A stretch of 64,000 nt of DNA from NCBI GenBank assembly GCA_954871525.1, contig OX940862.1:11428501-11492500 (forward strand), read 5' to 3'. The notes below the pieces were generated by a model. It was not told where the DNA came from. It searched no databases and was given only the letters and a program-made list of their open reading frames with translations. The stretch comes from Parietaria judaica (Eukaryota > Streptophyta > Magnoliopsida > Rosales > Urticaceae). The translations under genes and the position numbers were made by a program. Shown here one piece after another: positions 1 to 11,586 of the stretch (the stretch's first letter is position 1; every line of letters starts with the position of its first letter).

Positions 1-3000
1 CATACCATTTTCCGCGTTCGTCTCAATCGAAACGTCGACTAGACCGGGCGTCGGTTCACGCGGTTCCAGTTCGATCGTTATGTGTGCTTGGAATCTCTTG
101 TCCTCTTCTTGAGAGCCATTCTCAATAGGAACAATGTCTAAAGGGCCCACAGGAACCGAATCGTTACTACTTGAAGGAGCTTCACCGAGAAGGAAAGGTA
201 TACGAGACGACGGAATAGAGCCATAAGGCGCAGAAGACGAGAATTTTAGGATAGTGGCGTATATAGCAGGGAGAGCATCTGAATCTGAATCTACACCTAA
301 CATAGAGTTCAAAGGCTCGGGTTCAAAACTTAAATTGCAGTGTATTTTCACTTTGAGACCTGTCGTGTGTCGAAAATCAGGAATGGAGGAGAAGTGTTGT
401 CTTAATCTTCCTAAAATCTCGGCGATCTTCGAGTCCATCACACGTAATGGCTCGGGTGGCTTGTTGAGTCGTTTGCTTTCTGGGATTATCTTGACATTAC
501 TGCTGCTTCCTTCATTCTCGTTCTCCTCGATAATGGGTTCACTATCTTTGACCTCCTCGAAGAGAACAGGCTTGTTCAAATCGTTAAAGAAAGATGATAA
601 AGACAGAGACCAAGATTGTTTGACTAGTAGTGGAGTCATACGCTGGAGGTGAATGTATGATGCTAAGTCACTCGGTTTCTTGACGTTATGAGTTGACCGT
701 GGAGACTGAACGCTGAAGAATGAGCTGGGTGGAGAGGGTGAAATTCCAAGGAGTTGATCACCGAGGTTAAGCATGTTCCTTAGTTTCTTTCCCGGAACAC
801 AAATAAGCATTCGAAGGTAGACCCTGATAGAGACAAGAGAGTGAAAAAAATTAAACTTACTAGAGCATGTCATAACACTCGAAAGCAGATTCCAACCTCA
901 AAGAAGAATAAAGAGAGACCGTGATGTACCTTGCATTGTCGCGAACCTCCAAATCAGGGAAATAAAGGCACACGAATGAAAGGAGACGGGATAATCGAAG
1001 GAACAACTTGGAGCTATTGTGGTGCATCAAGAGTGTTCGACAAATGCCGAGAACTCTGCTTCCCTGAGACCAAGTTTTTAATCCCGCGGTCGGACCGTGT
1101 TTCCCAACAAGGAATATTATGAGCTTGGTAAGAAGCTCCAATAGTGCTCGGGGAGGGATTGTGCTATTTTCCGCGATTCGCTCAAGTAACGGAAAGCAAA
1201 AAACCAACTTATAATCAATTTTGACTTTTACGAGCAAACGCTCATCAAAAGTCTGAAGCAAGCTTTCTCCCAACCATTGGTGCTTCTGGCAACTCAGCAA
1301 GCGATCAACTAGAGCAACAATTACTGGAACAAGTCTTTGACACTCAAACACTACATCAACTAGCATTTCCTGAGATATTAAATGCCGAAAATCAAAGTTA
1401 AAGGAGATAAAAATGAAAATTCACACACCTCCCTTGACTTATCACATCTGAGAAAGCAACAAAAAATACGACGCTAGATACTTTATTTTTATGATTGAAT
1501 GCAAATGAAGCTGAGGTTCTTTGTTAGTTTCCTACTAGAAAGAATAGCCTAAGAAATATGGATTTCATTAATTATATATATAAAATAAAATAAATAGATA
1601 GATAGAAAGTACGTTAGCACAACAGAAACTGAAAACCTCACAACATTAACATAAAAACGTATTCCAATTCAGAAAACGTTCAAGTTCTAATTTTCTTACA
1701 ACCTTTCCTACCTATTTCACTGGAAAAGATCTAATTTCACAAATCATCAGTGTCAGCTAGGGACCGATATCTATACGGAGCAAATCTAAAAACGAGGCTT
1801 TTGAACGGAGTTTATGAGGACGTACACTAAGTATTTCAACTGTAACAATCCGGGGAAAAAAAATACCTGCACAGCACGGAAGATGGTGGAATCCATAAGA
1901 GTTCTGGTGGTTGAAGGGTCATTATCTGAATGAGATGAAGCCCCAATCAAGAACCTAAAAAATGCTCGAAATGCCACTGCTGTTTCGGTGCTCTCAGCAG
2001 GCAGCCATTTGAAGGCTGACACAGAGACGAGACAATCCTGAAACAGCTTCACCACTGACTTACCAGTGCTTATATCCCCGTCTCTACCACTGTCCGAGTC
2101 CACAATATGACGGCAGACAGAGCAGAAAGCAAGCATATCAAGCTTCATGGCTTTGAGAGCAAGGGAATCAAACACAGTAGGACAGAACTTCAAACCCATT
2201 TCAACTAACAACTTTGTCTTTTTCTCATCACCTTTCCTCAACATCAATTCACCGAAGCCAAAAAACCAATGAAGCGCTAGCAATCGAAACACTAAAGGAA
2301 GCTGCGTTTCTCTAGAAACCAACATGAGCCGGCTTGCAATCTCGCCCTCTTGCCCATCGAAAGCGTCTAGAAACTGTGAGTGCATCATCAGAACCACGTG
2401 GATTGATATCGGATCAAACGAATAAACCATCCCAAAGAATTGCACTTTCAACATCGAAGCCGGTAGCTCCAAAGCTAATGCAACAGGGATTATCATCCTT
2501 ACAAATTCCATCATTCCACACGGAGTCAAAACCTGTGGCCATTCGAGCAAAAATGCCAGGGCTCTTCTCAACTCTTTGAGATTCAACACAGCAGATGATC
2601 CTTCCTTGCTCAACAGATTCTGAGGCACACTGAACGGCACTAAAGGCACGGCGTTATTCAGGATCGAAACACTGACTTTCTCCGCAACTATATTACGTAT
2701 AACCGAGGTGAACAAAAGGATATAGCTTTGGGAAGCGTGAGTTCTCTCGTTCTGGCACAAGCTCCACAAGTGACCAGCAATATCAGACAGCAACGAAGGA
2801 AAAGCCTTCTCTAATTCCCTAAGACACTCGCAAGCTATAACCCTGAGCTGCCTATCGGAACTATGATTCGGCCGATTCACAACGATCAACAAAGACTCAA
2901 CCAAGCTCTCCAAAACCCTAACGAAGTCCGGATCGAGACCGGCCTCGAGCGAGATGAGAATCGAAGTGACCGAAACCATCATTTGCTCTTTGAGAGAGGG

Positions 3001-3306
3001 ACTCACCGCGATTCCGTCGCCCGGCGCGTGAAGCAAAGAGCGCAGGGTGTCAACGAGTCGCCGGAGGCAATCGGAGTCCACTGGAAGAAGCTCGGCGGAG
3101 AGAAACTCTTCGAGGAAGAGAACCACGGCGAGCTTGATCGGGAACTCGCGGCGGAGGAGCGCGGAGAGGGCCTGATCCACCAGTGAAGGGGCGATCGAGT
3201 ACGCGGAGGTCCATTTCTCGCGGCGAGCGCCACCGTACTGGAAGTCGTCGATGAGGGAGTCCCACTCCTGCGGTGAGAGGAGCTTCAATGGCGGTTTGTC
3301 GGCCAT
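1..3306 (-). CDS. AP5B1: AP-5 complex subunit beta-1-like protein, 5' three exons (partial at window edge)
   Basis: Large adaptor subunit of AP-5, a coat-like complex acting in late endosomal/lysosomal (vacuolar) sorting. Three exons can be joined in frame on the minus strand: 3306-1867, 1369-930 and 823 to the window edge, each with GT donor and AG acceptor. The joined part gives about 901 residues with no stop; the rest lies beyond base 1. The N-terminus (MADKPPLKLLSPQEWDSLID) and the long helical, HEAT-like leucine-rich body match what I remember of plant AP-5 beta proteins. There is no signal peptide or membrane segment. The exon 2/3 junction splits an Arg codon (AG/G). The third exon is more polar, with an acidic Glu/Asn/Ser stretch that could be a linker before a C-terminal appendage. 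The start is the first ATG after a short leader. Family assignment is from memory of homologues; the exon structure is seen directly. Confidence 0.85.
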
Positions 3307-3871
3307 GGTCGGCGTTTTCGAAACCCTAGAAATTGGGGGGCATTGCTTCGCGAAGAGGACGAAGAAATCTGGGAACGATGAGCTGATTCAGAGTCTCTCT
3401 CTCAGCTTTCAGATTTCTTACACGATTTTAATAAATAATTATTTATTCATTAAAAATTTATCCGGAGAGAGATAAAGTGTCGCCGGCGGCGGGAAAACTG
3501 GGAAGCGGCTAAGTTGTCGTTTTGCGCAGTTTATTAATTATCCGATAATTACTACCATTATTATCTATGATGTAAGTGTAACTAATACATTTTTATAAAA
3601 CATTTAACATTGTATTTATTTTTGTTAATTATGAAAATAAAGATAATGGTTGAATGATAAATTTTGATAAGATAAGATAATAAATGTAATTGAATAGATC
3701 TAGTACGTGCGTAAATTGAAAGACAAATTTCAGAAACTAATCGTCTCTCTGATTTTAATTCTCGGGAACTAATTATATACCCCCATATTGTTCAAAATTT
3801 ACCTCGTTCACTGTCTATTTTTGTTTATTGATCTAGAATTATCCACAATTTTCACTAATCGGTGTTTTAGG
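3307..3871. other. Intergenic region upstream of the AP-5 beta gene
   Basis: About 565 bases between the divergent AP-5 beta and GNAT genes. The part nearest the AP-5 gene is GC-rich leader or promoter; beyond about 3530 it becomes AT-rich. I see no ORF, tRNA or clear repeat here. It ends at the 8-bp target duplication (gttttagg, 3864-3871) of the MITE. Confidence 0.6.
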
Positions 3872-4415
3872 TAGGGCAGTAACCGGAGCGGATATCCATT
3901 TTCCGGAACTATCCGGATCCAAATTTTCGGATATCCGAAAATTGATATCTGGATCCGGATCCAAAAATTCATATATTTGTTTTCAAAACCAGAATCCGGT
4001 ATATGAATCCGGTTTTAAAACCGGATCCGAATATTATCCGAATATCCGGATCCGATTTTTATTTATTTAAAAAAAAAAGTTAGTTTTAACCACTAAAAAA
4101 CTCGTACAAGTCTAGTACATATTTTTCCGTTGTCCAAAAATCTCGTACAAGTCTAGTAATGAAATGAAGTTTCGACAAGAATAGAGTCACCTAAACCTAA
4201 AGTATTAAAGTATATTATTAAAAATTAAAATATTTAAATAAACTGGGTTTAAAAACGGATACGGATATCTGGATTTTATATAAAATCAAAACCCGTATTC
4301 GTATCCGGTTTTTAACCCTGATATCCAGATCCAGTTTTTAGATACAGATTTTGGATTCGGATTTTAAAATAGGATACGGATTTTTAACCGGATTCCGATT
4401 TTGGTTACAGCCCTA
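3872..4415. mobile_element. hAT-type MITE, CCGGAT-rich, family copy 1
   Basis: A 544-bp non-autonomous DNA element. Its ends are inverted: TAGGGCAGTAACC at the left and the complement of TAGGGCTGTAACC at the right (12 of 13 match). It is flanked by a perfect 8-bp target duplication, gttttagg, at 3864-3871 and 4416-4423, which is the hAT superfamily signature. The interior is dense in short motifs such as CCGGAT, ATATCCG and their complements, so both halves can fold on each other. It has no coding capacity. A second copy of the family lies at 23078-23683. It sits in the promoter-side interval of the NATA-like gene. Confidence 0.9.
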
Positions 4416-4528
4416 GTTTTAGGTCATAAAATGTGTTAAATTGAGAAATAGCACCTTCTTGAAGGTTGGACTGTTGTGCAGTTTACAATAATACCCCTCA
4501 CACCTCAACACTCGAAACCTCAAACCCA

Positions 4529-4536
4529 TATAAAAC
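4529..4536 (+). promoter_or_regulatory. TATA box of the GNAT gene
   Basis: TATAAAAC lies about 95 bases before the ATG at 4627, a good spacing for a short leader. It is followed by a CT-rich stretch (4560-4610) of the kind common in plant 5' leaders. No experimental start site is available, so the assignment is inferred from motif and distance. Confidence 0.6.
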
Positions 4537-4608
4537 CCCGCCATTTCCTCGCTCCACTTCTCAGCACTCTCTCTCTCTCTCTTCACGCGCTACACTTACT
4601 CTCTCTAG

Positions 4609-5325
<717 letters not shown>

Positions 5326-6314
5326 AATAATGTTTTGATAGCTCAAGAATCTATGGGATAAATGTGGGTAGTTCCATGGTGTTTGTTAAGGATTTAGTTT
5401 CAATGGTATAGGAGCTTCATCTTACTGTTTTGGATTTGAATTTGTCATCAGTTTCCTTTGCTAAATCGATTCTGTCTATCAGGCGATTGTTAGTAGAACC
5501 TACTATAATATAAAGTAAGATTTATCTTTTTATTATCAAAACTAAATGAGGCTTTACTTTTCGATTTTTTGTCACGATTTTCAGTAAAGGTGAAACTGTC
5601 CGTTTAAAACCGGGTTTGGATAAACTGTATCGGCTCCGAATTTTGGAGGGACTGTGGCCGGTTTTAAGAATTCGAGAACCGCTATATACCTGTCCCGAAG
5701 ATAAAAGATTGATATTTTTAAATTAACTAGTATTTATCAGTTTTAAATTGGTATTTACTGGTTTAATCGTTATTACAAAACGGAATCTCGTAGAAATCAA
5801 ATGAGCAAACCCGGATCTGAATATCTTAAAAAATGGGTACCGGTCATGGTTGCACCCCGATTTAGTTAGAGGGAATCCGGTCATTTGGTCATTATGAAGA
5901 TTGGAATGGTCAGTGATTTTAACATAAATTAGGTCATTTATTCTAATTTCTAATCAAGAATATAAAATATGTTTAGTTTCAAAAAGATTCGTTGACAGTC
6001 TCTAGATATGTCACATCGTCCATATAAAATATCGTTTATGATAAAGTCACCGAACATTAAGAAAGAGAAAACCAACAATCACACGTCAATAGCTTATTAC
6101 AAAATGTGCCCAACTATTTTGATGATGAGAAATTGGAAGAAAAAAACGACCACTTAGAGAGAGAAAGAAAATCAAACATTCGTTCGTGTCTATTCTTGTG
6201 ATTTCGGAACCAGTCTCTACGATTTCCCAAAACATATTTTCTAAGTCTTCCAATATTTGATATGGTACGCCGCTCAGCTCCGCGCACATTAGCACCCAGA
6301 CTCTCTCATCTTCG
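5326..6314. other. Intergenic region with a degraded DNA-transposon relic
   Basis: About 990 bases between two genes on the same strand. The first 200 bases are probably the 3' UTR of the acetyltransferase gene. Roughly 5596-5866 looks like an old hAT-type MITE: AAGGTGAAACTGTCCG at the left faces the complement of GGGGTGCAACCATGACCGG at the right, with an interior rich in CCGG/ATCGG motifs, but no clean 8-bp target duplication remains. The final 350 bases are AT-rich and then CT-rich leader for the kinase gene. Confidence 0.4.
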
Positions 6315-7523
6315 ATGTGCGGCGACAAGAAGAGCGTCGACGCCGTCCAGCCCACCCCAACTCCGTCGCGCTCCGCCGCCGGAGATCCGAATTCCTGGGC
6401 GACGAATCTCCCGTTCAGCAACAACTTCTCCATCACCGGAGGCTCAACCTCGTCGCAGTCGTACTCGTCGTCGATCTCGAGCTCGAACTCGAACTCTCTC
6501 GCCGGATTCAAAGCCTCTCTCCCTGAGAACCCCAAGATCTACGACTACTCCGAGATCTCCTCCGCCACCGGAAGCTTCACGAAGCCCCGATTCTCGCGCT
6601 CCTCGTGGCGCTGCTCGCTCCGCGGCAACGACGCCATCGTCTTCCAGCGCAAGCTCCGCCGCAGGATGGACCCGCCGGAGATCCAGCAGCGCCTCGCCGC
6701 CGTCTGCCGGAGCCACCACAGCAGCCTGGTGAAGCTCCTTGGAGCGTCGTTCTCCGGCAACTCGATCTACCTAGTGTACGAGTTCGTACACGGCGTGAGC
6801 CTCGCCGATTGCCTCCGGAACCCTAGGAACTCGAGCTTCACCGTCCTCTCCTCGTGGCTGCAGAGGATGCGGATCGCGACGGACCTCGCGCACGGCCTCG
6901 ACTACGTCCACCACTGCTCCGGCCTGCGGGCGAATTTCGTCCACAATCGCATCACGAGCTCCGCCGTGGTCGTGTTCGGGGATGGCGAGCTCAGCGCGAA
7001 GCTCTGCCATTTCGGGACCTCCGAGCTCTGCGGTGAGACCGACGGCGTGTCCTCCGGCGACACCGCAACGCCTAAGCGGAGACAGGCGGTGAAGGTGGAG
7101 GGGTCGAGGGGGTACATGTCGCCGGAGTTTCAGGCAACGGGGCTTCCGACGCAGAAATGCGACGTCTACGCGTTCGGAGTGATGGTTCTGGAGCTGCTCT
7201 CTGGCGAGGTGCCGTTGAAGTACCTACAGGAGGAGTCCGGGGAGGGGTACCGGCGTGTGAGCGTGATAGAGACTGCGCGAGGGGCGGTGGAGGGAGGGGA
7301 ATTGAGGAAGTGGGTGGATCGGCGCGTGAAGGACTCGTACCCGGTGGAGGTGGCAGAGGGGATGGTTCGGGTCGGGTTGCAATGTGTAGAGGAGGATCCG
7401 GAGAAGAGGCCGGATATGGGTCGGGTTGCGGGGTTGGTGTCGAAGATGTATTTGGAGAGTCAGACTTGGGCCGGTCGGATTTGTTTGCCCACGGACATTT
7501 CGCTGTCTTTGGGTCCTCGTTGA
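6315..7523 (+). CDS. LysM-receptor-kinase-3-like cytoplasmic pseudokinase, intronless
   Basis: A 402-residue protein with a Ser-rich N-terminus (1-65) and a single kinase-like fold (about 75-390). It has no signal peptide, LysM domain or membrane span. It matches the group usually labelled lysM domain receptor-like kinase 3 in plant databases. The catalytic motifs are gone: the VAIK lysine position reads AIVF (107-110), the HRDLK loop reads HNRIT (210-214) with the catalytic Asp and Lys replaced, and DFG reads HFG (232-234). The structural parts remain, including RGYMSPEF at the activation-segment end and DVYAFGVMVLELLSGEVP in helix F. A scaffold or regulatory role in receptor signalling is therefore more likely than phosphotransfer. 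My memory is that relatives carry the same VHN and CHFG variants, so this looks like an inherited state and not local decay. Confidence 0.85.
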   Translation: MCGDKKSVDAVQPTPTPSRSAAGDPNSWATNLPFSNNFSITGGSTSSQSYSSSISSSNSNSLAGFKASLPENPKIYDYSEISSATGSFTKPRFSRSSWRCSLRGNDAIVFQRKLRRRMDPPEIQQRLAAVCRSHHSSLVKLLGASFSGNSIYLVYEFVHGVSLADCLRNPRNSSFTVLSSWLQRMRIATDLAHGLDYVHHCSGLRANFVHNRITSSAVVVFGDGELSAKLCHFGTSELCGETDGVSSGDTATPKRRQAVKVEGSRGYMSPEFQATGLPTQKCDVYAFGVMVLELLSGEVPLKYLQEESGEGYRRVSVIETARGAVEGGELRKWVDRRVKDSYPVEVAEGMVRVGLQCVEEDPEKRPDMGRVAGLVSKMYLESQTWAGRICLPTDISLSLGPR

Positions 7524-8404
7524 GTTTATAAGCTATGAGAACTATTAAGCATAATTGTTTGATTTTGATATAATTTCCAACTTATAACGACTAATTAATT
7601 ATTTAAGAAGAATTCATAAATTGTAAATATAAACAACTCTCTCGCAGTGGTAAAATCTGATCTAAAAACACTAAGTCTTATATCAGAAGACGAAGTGTGA
7701 CATTATGAGAAAGCCAATACCTATAAATGTAGGCCGATTCCTCACCTCTCATCTTCAGGCCGTTTTCAGAGTCGATTTGTGAATCGATTACTCGGCCCCA
7801 CAATGGACCCAAAACACACACAAGTAGGGCTTTCTGTCCCCTCTTCATAAACGTGGAGTGGAGATTTTCTGTATCATCTGGATGAGTTTTACTACTGGGT
7901 TTCAGGCATTTTGGAGAAGCAAACGAGCTTCTTATGGAAATGTACAAGTCGATGTCGCATGAATTGCATTAGCTTCAGGTTAGTTATCATACATCACCAA
8001 AGTCGTTTGTATTCGCAAAGCACGGACTTATGGAGTGAATGGATCTCCCCTCCCCCGCGTTTTCTGGTGGAAGAAGAAATGCTTATGCGCAAGTTTTACG
8101 TTATAATGACTACTCACGGTGAAGTAAAAAGGGTATTTTTCGGCTCTGCCTTGAATCGCATTAGTGGAAGAAAACTAGGAAGAGAATGTTTGGTCTTGGG
8201 TTGATATTCTGATCAATTCATCCCTTTTCACTTCGCAGGCTGAAGATTGTACGACTTATTCCGGTTCTGCTACTTTGCTTTAAATAGAAACCGCCGGAGA
8301 AGAGTGATTACAGTTTCACCACTAGAGGCCGGTGAAAGTCACGACGGGAAACACGCGATCGCGACGAGTCGCGATTCAGGGGTCACCGTCGTCACGCTCT
8401 CTCC

Positions 8405-8446
<42 letters not shown>

Positions 8447-8965
8447 CAACGTCGCGGGAAATCGCGACTCCACTCGCCGCGACGCGCCTCCTCGCAATTT
8501 TGGCGAATTCCATCGCGACGCGTCGCGGAGTCGCCAAACGCAGCTCTATTCACCACGGTGTTTCGGCCTTTTCATGTATTTAAATTTCCATTTACATTTT
8601 ATTAGATATGGAACACATAATATGAATTGGATTTCCTTACTAGTCCTTTCTTCTATAAAGACGTTTTAATTATCTCACTTTTATGGTTAACTCTTTTCTC
8701 TCTATTTTTAGGATCAATAGTTTCTTCTATTATGTCGTAGTTGTCAGTTATTTTAGTCTTACATAGATAAGTAAAAATAAAAACACGGCACCACGAATTG
8801 TCACCTCAAATAATAAGTTCCACACAAACGGACACACACTTGAGCAAAATTCGAAATGAACAACTGATGCCACAATAATATATATCTGTCATTAAAGAAT
8901 GAAAAAACTATGAGCGTCTTTCATGATAATATCATTATCATCACGTGTGTGTATATATAGATGGC
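7524..8965. other. Intergenic region with CT/AT microsatellite and TCGCGA-rich block
   Basis: About 1.4 kb with no gene that I can support. The open frames here (for example 7911-8204 and 8247-8669) lack any recognisable domain. A CT run passing into an AT run occupies 8398-8446. The sequence on both sides of it (8345-8375 and 8452-8535) is unusually rich in TCGCGA/CGCGAC words. The stretch next to 8966 on the minus side is the probable 3' UTR of the cysteine-rich peptide gene. Confidence 0.5.
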
Positions 8966-9178
8966 CTAGACGAAGCCTCCGTCGGAGCCAGAGGAGGAGG
9001 CCTGCTTGCAGTAGCTCTCGCACGCGGTCTCGCAGACGGGGATGGTGGAGCCTTGCTCCTTCAGGCACACCGGCATGCACTCCTTCCCGCACTCCGTCAG
9101 AGCCTCGCCGCTCTCAACAAACACCGAAGCCACCAGCATGGCCACCAACAGCATCGGGACCGCCACTCTCTTCGCCAT
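8966..9178 (-). CDS. Small secreted six-cysteine peptide
   Basis: A 70-residue precursor. Residues 1-26 form a classic signal peptide (basic MAKR start, hydrophobic core, ending SGEA). The mature part of about 44 residues has six cysteines at 30, 34, 38, 49, 53 and 57, in the pattern C-x3-C-x3-C-x10-C-x3-C-x3-C, followed by a Ser/Gly tail without cysteine. Two mirrored CX3CX3C clusters suggest a helical hairpin closed by three disulphides, as in plant thionin-like or hairpinin-like small peptides; I cannot assign a named family. A TATA motif lies on the minus strand at 9265-9272. The protein probably enters the secretory pathway. Roles in defence or signalling are only inferred from the peptide class. 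Confidence 0.72.
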   Translation of the reverse strand: MAKRVAVPMLLVAMLVASVFVESGEALTECGKECMPVCLKEQGSTIPVCETACESYCKQASSSGSDGGFV

Positions 9179-9264
9179 TTCGATACAATTAGTCGGCCTT
9201 GATTAATCTACTCTTGACGTTGTCTTGTTGAGTTTGGAGGTGAATCCTGGGGCTTCAATTAGGG

Positions 9265-9272
9265 TTTATATG
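9265..9272 (-). promoter_or_regulatory. TATA box of the cysteine-rich peptide gene
   Basis: On the minus strand CATATAAACC lies about 90 bases before the ATG at 9178, a suitable position for a core promoter with a short leader. It is inferred from motif and spacing only. Confidence 0.5.
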
Positions 9273-11000
9273 TAGCTAAGTAGAGCCGCGTTTTGTGAGG
9301 TTGGGATATTTTTTTCAAAACAATTTACTAAAGAAAGGACGATTGAGATCGATATTAAATTTACGAGGTACTAAAATAAGTCACTATATTTATAGGCTAT
9401 ATTTTCGTTTGTGTTCAAGATTAGAATAAAATCATCATTGATTTGACTCATTTCAACCACAAAAGTCTGTCCATCAAAATGATAATATTGGGCTTGCTTT
9501 GCTATATACAGAGAGATAGAATAAGATAAATTTGAATTACCAATTTTTTTTTTTTTTAAAGGCATTTAGATCTCTTAATCCCATTGATTAAGGAGCTAAA
9601 TCAGAAGCTTAAGTATACAACATCCTATCATTACATACAGCTAATACATATATATTATGAGGTGAAATAGTGGGAATGATCTAGACACGACTAATATATG
9701 TATATATATAATATAGATTTAAAAATTTGCATGAATTTGTTATCCAATTATTGTTTACTATGTGAGAGAACATCCGACCATCAATATACTCTCGGATCAG
9801 GCAAACCAGAGAGAAATAAAACTATTTTCTTAATCTTATGTCTCTATGAGAATCTCATACATATATTTCATATTAAACTATACGATAGAAATAATGCGCG
9901 TCTCGATCAAAATCTGTGTGCTACGTATGTATAATATTGCATCGGATCTTTCATAGTTATTTCAATGTTCATGTATCAACATACATTACTCCGAATCAAA
10001 ATTCGTTTTTTTAATTTTATTTATAGGATACCAATATATAAGAGAATCATAATATAATTATGGAGACAATGATAAATTTTAAGTTTTAAGAAAGGGATAA
10101 TATTAGCTTAGTAATCCATTTAATTTGCAACACAATTAGTAAAGCAAGTCATATCTGATAATTAGGCTTCTGCTTCAACTTTTAATCTTACTCTAAGATT
10201 CATTGTACTGACTCTAAAACTTAATTTAGAGATCCAGGGAGACATTTTCAGAATTTACACAAAATAATCTTGTGAACTAAAAATGATCTAAGTAGGCCAC
10301 CCAAAACACTATCACCAATCATTTTCAATATTTCTGTCATTATATTTCTTACTTTTTCTTTATGGGGCATTAGTTTAGAATGGAAGAGAAATATTTATAA
10401 CTAATCAAATCTTCACAAATTGCAATTACAACTCTTAGATAGTTCGTGATGCGGATCGATCCATGTTCAAAACGTCTCGGTTGGGCATATAATTATCTAT
10501 TTGATGGGCTCAAGTACATATTTTGGATTAAGAAATTCAAGCTAGCATTTGTTTTTAGACTTTCATGTTAACGTTGTCGGTCTCTCTCTCACCACGTTGT
10601 ATATCTCCGATCATAGTCAACGGGTACATATTTCTGTAGTATTCTCTCAAATCGAGATCCCTAAAAGTTCTCGTGAGTCTTTTTTTTTTTTTTTTTACTT
10701 TTGTCGTTGATTCTCCGATACGATCTTTTTCAACTTGTAAACAACAAGAACCAAATTCATGGTTCCTTGACAAGAATATCACATGTCTATCATCCTGAAA
10801 TCTTCTTTACTATTCTCTACCTATTAATTATTCCACAATCTTTGTTAGACTGAGACATCAATAATGCCACTAAAAAGGACAAAACACATACAATTGTTAA
10901 TACTATATATATATCACACTTGTGCTTCAACACTCTCATGTATAATTGTGAAGAAAGATGAAAAGTATATATACCTAAGAGAGGCATTTATGCCACTTTT
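9273..11000. other. AT-rich intergenic region
   Basis: About 1.7 kb of AT-rich DNA with short homopolymer and TA runs. The few open frames have skewed composition and no domain. I see no RNA gene or clear transposon end. Confidence 0.5.
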
Positions 11001-11308
11001 GTGAAGCAATCTTTGATGAGGAACAAAAGGGTCGCCGTGTGTTTATTTGGAGGCTGCAAAGAGCAGAATTGCATCATAAAAGACGTCCAAAAGGTCACTT
11101 TGGCAGTCTATGTTGGTGAGGATTGCGAGAGATTTGTCATCAACGTAAGCTTTTTCCAACACCCTTTGTTTCAGCCACTGCTTACCGAGTCGAAGAGGTT
11201 TTCCAATTCTCCAACGGTCCGAGGCTTTGGATTCCTTGCGACGAGTGTGTCTTCGTGCACGTTCTCTGGTGCATCGGCCTCGATCTTAAACTTCCGTGTT
11301 GTCTTTGA
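11001..11308 (+). pseudogene. SAUR-like auxin-responsive gene, broken by one frameshift
   Basis: SAUR proteins are small, intronless, auxin-induced regulators of cell expansion. The first frame (from 11001) carries the SAUR core VTLAVYVGEDCERFVINVSF followed by HPLFQPLL. Just after this, near 11187, the SAUR C-terminal half continues in another frame as RVEEVFQFSN and then RLWIPCDECVF, ending at a stop at 11308. One missing base explains the shift. The conserved PCDE block and the HPLF block are both intact, so decay seems limited to this lesion. The glycine of the usual VPKGHL segment is also replaced (VQKVTL). A sequencing error could restore it, but as given it is a pseudogene. Confidence 0.7.
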
Positions 11309-11586
11309 AAGCCAAGTTATTAGGAAAATTAGTCACGCTCTTTTTGGTTTGCCAATTTGTACTCTCTTAAGGCAAGACCAAAAAACACTATTTTTACTAC
11401 TATTGCTTCTATTTTTTTGGACGCTTCATTAATAATTGGCTAATAAGTAGCAAGTAGTCGATATATATTAATTATTATATTTTAAAAACTTGGGTGAAAT
11501 TCAAACATCTTATTGACCGCAGTAAAGTTTTATCGTGCCCAAATAGCACAACTTAGCACGTTAAGGTCGCTTGCACATCCACATTG
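11309..11586. other. Short AT-rich spacer
   Basis: Sequence between the SAUR pseudogene and the foldback MITE. No gene or repeat is recognised. Confidence 0.4.

Noticed and set aside
7911..8669. Two plus-strand frames of 97 and 140 residues
   Set aside because: No recognisable domain; one runs through a CT/AT microsatellite that encodes a SLSLSL and IYIYIY stretch.
10999..11432. Single 143-residue gene in one frame
   Set aside because: The second half is out of frame with the conserved SAUR C-terminus, so the frame was treated as a broken SAUR and not as a novel protein.
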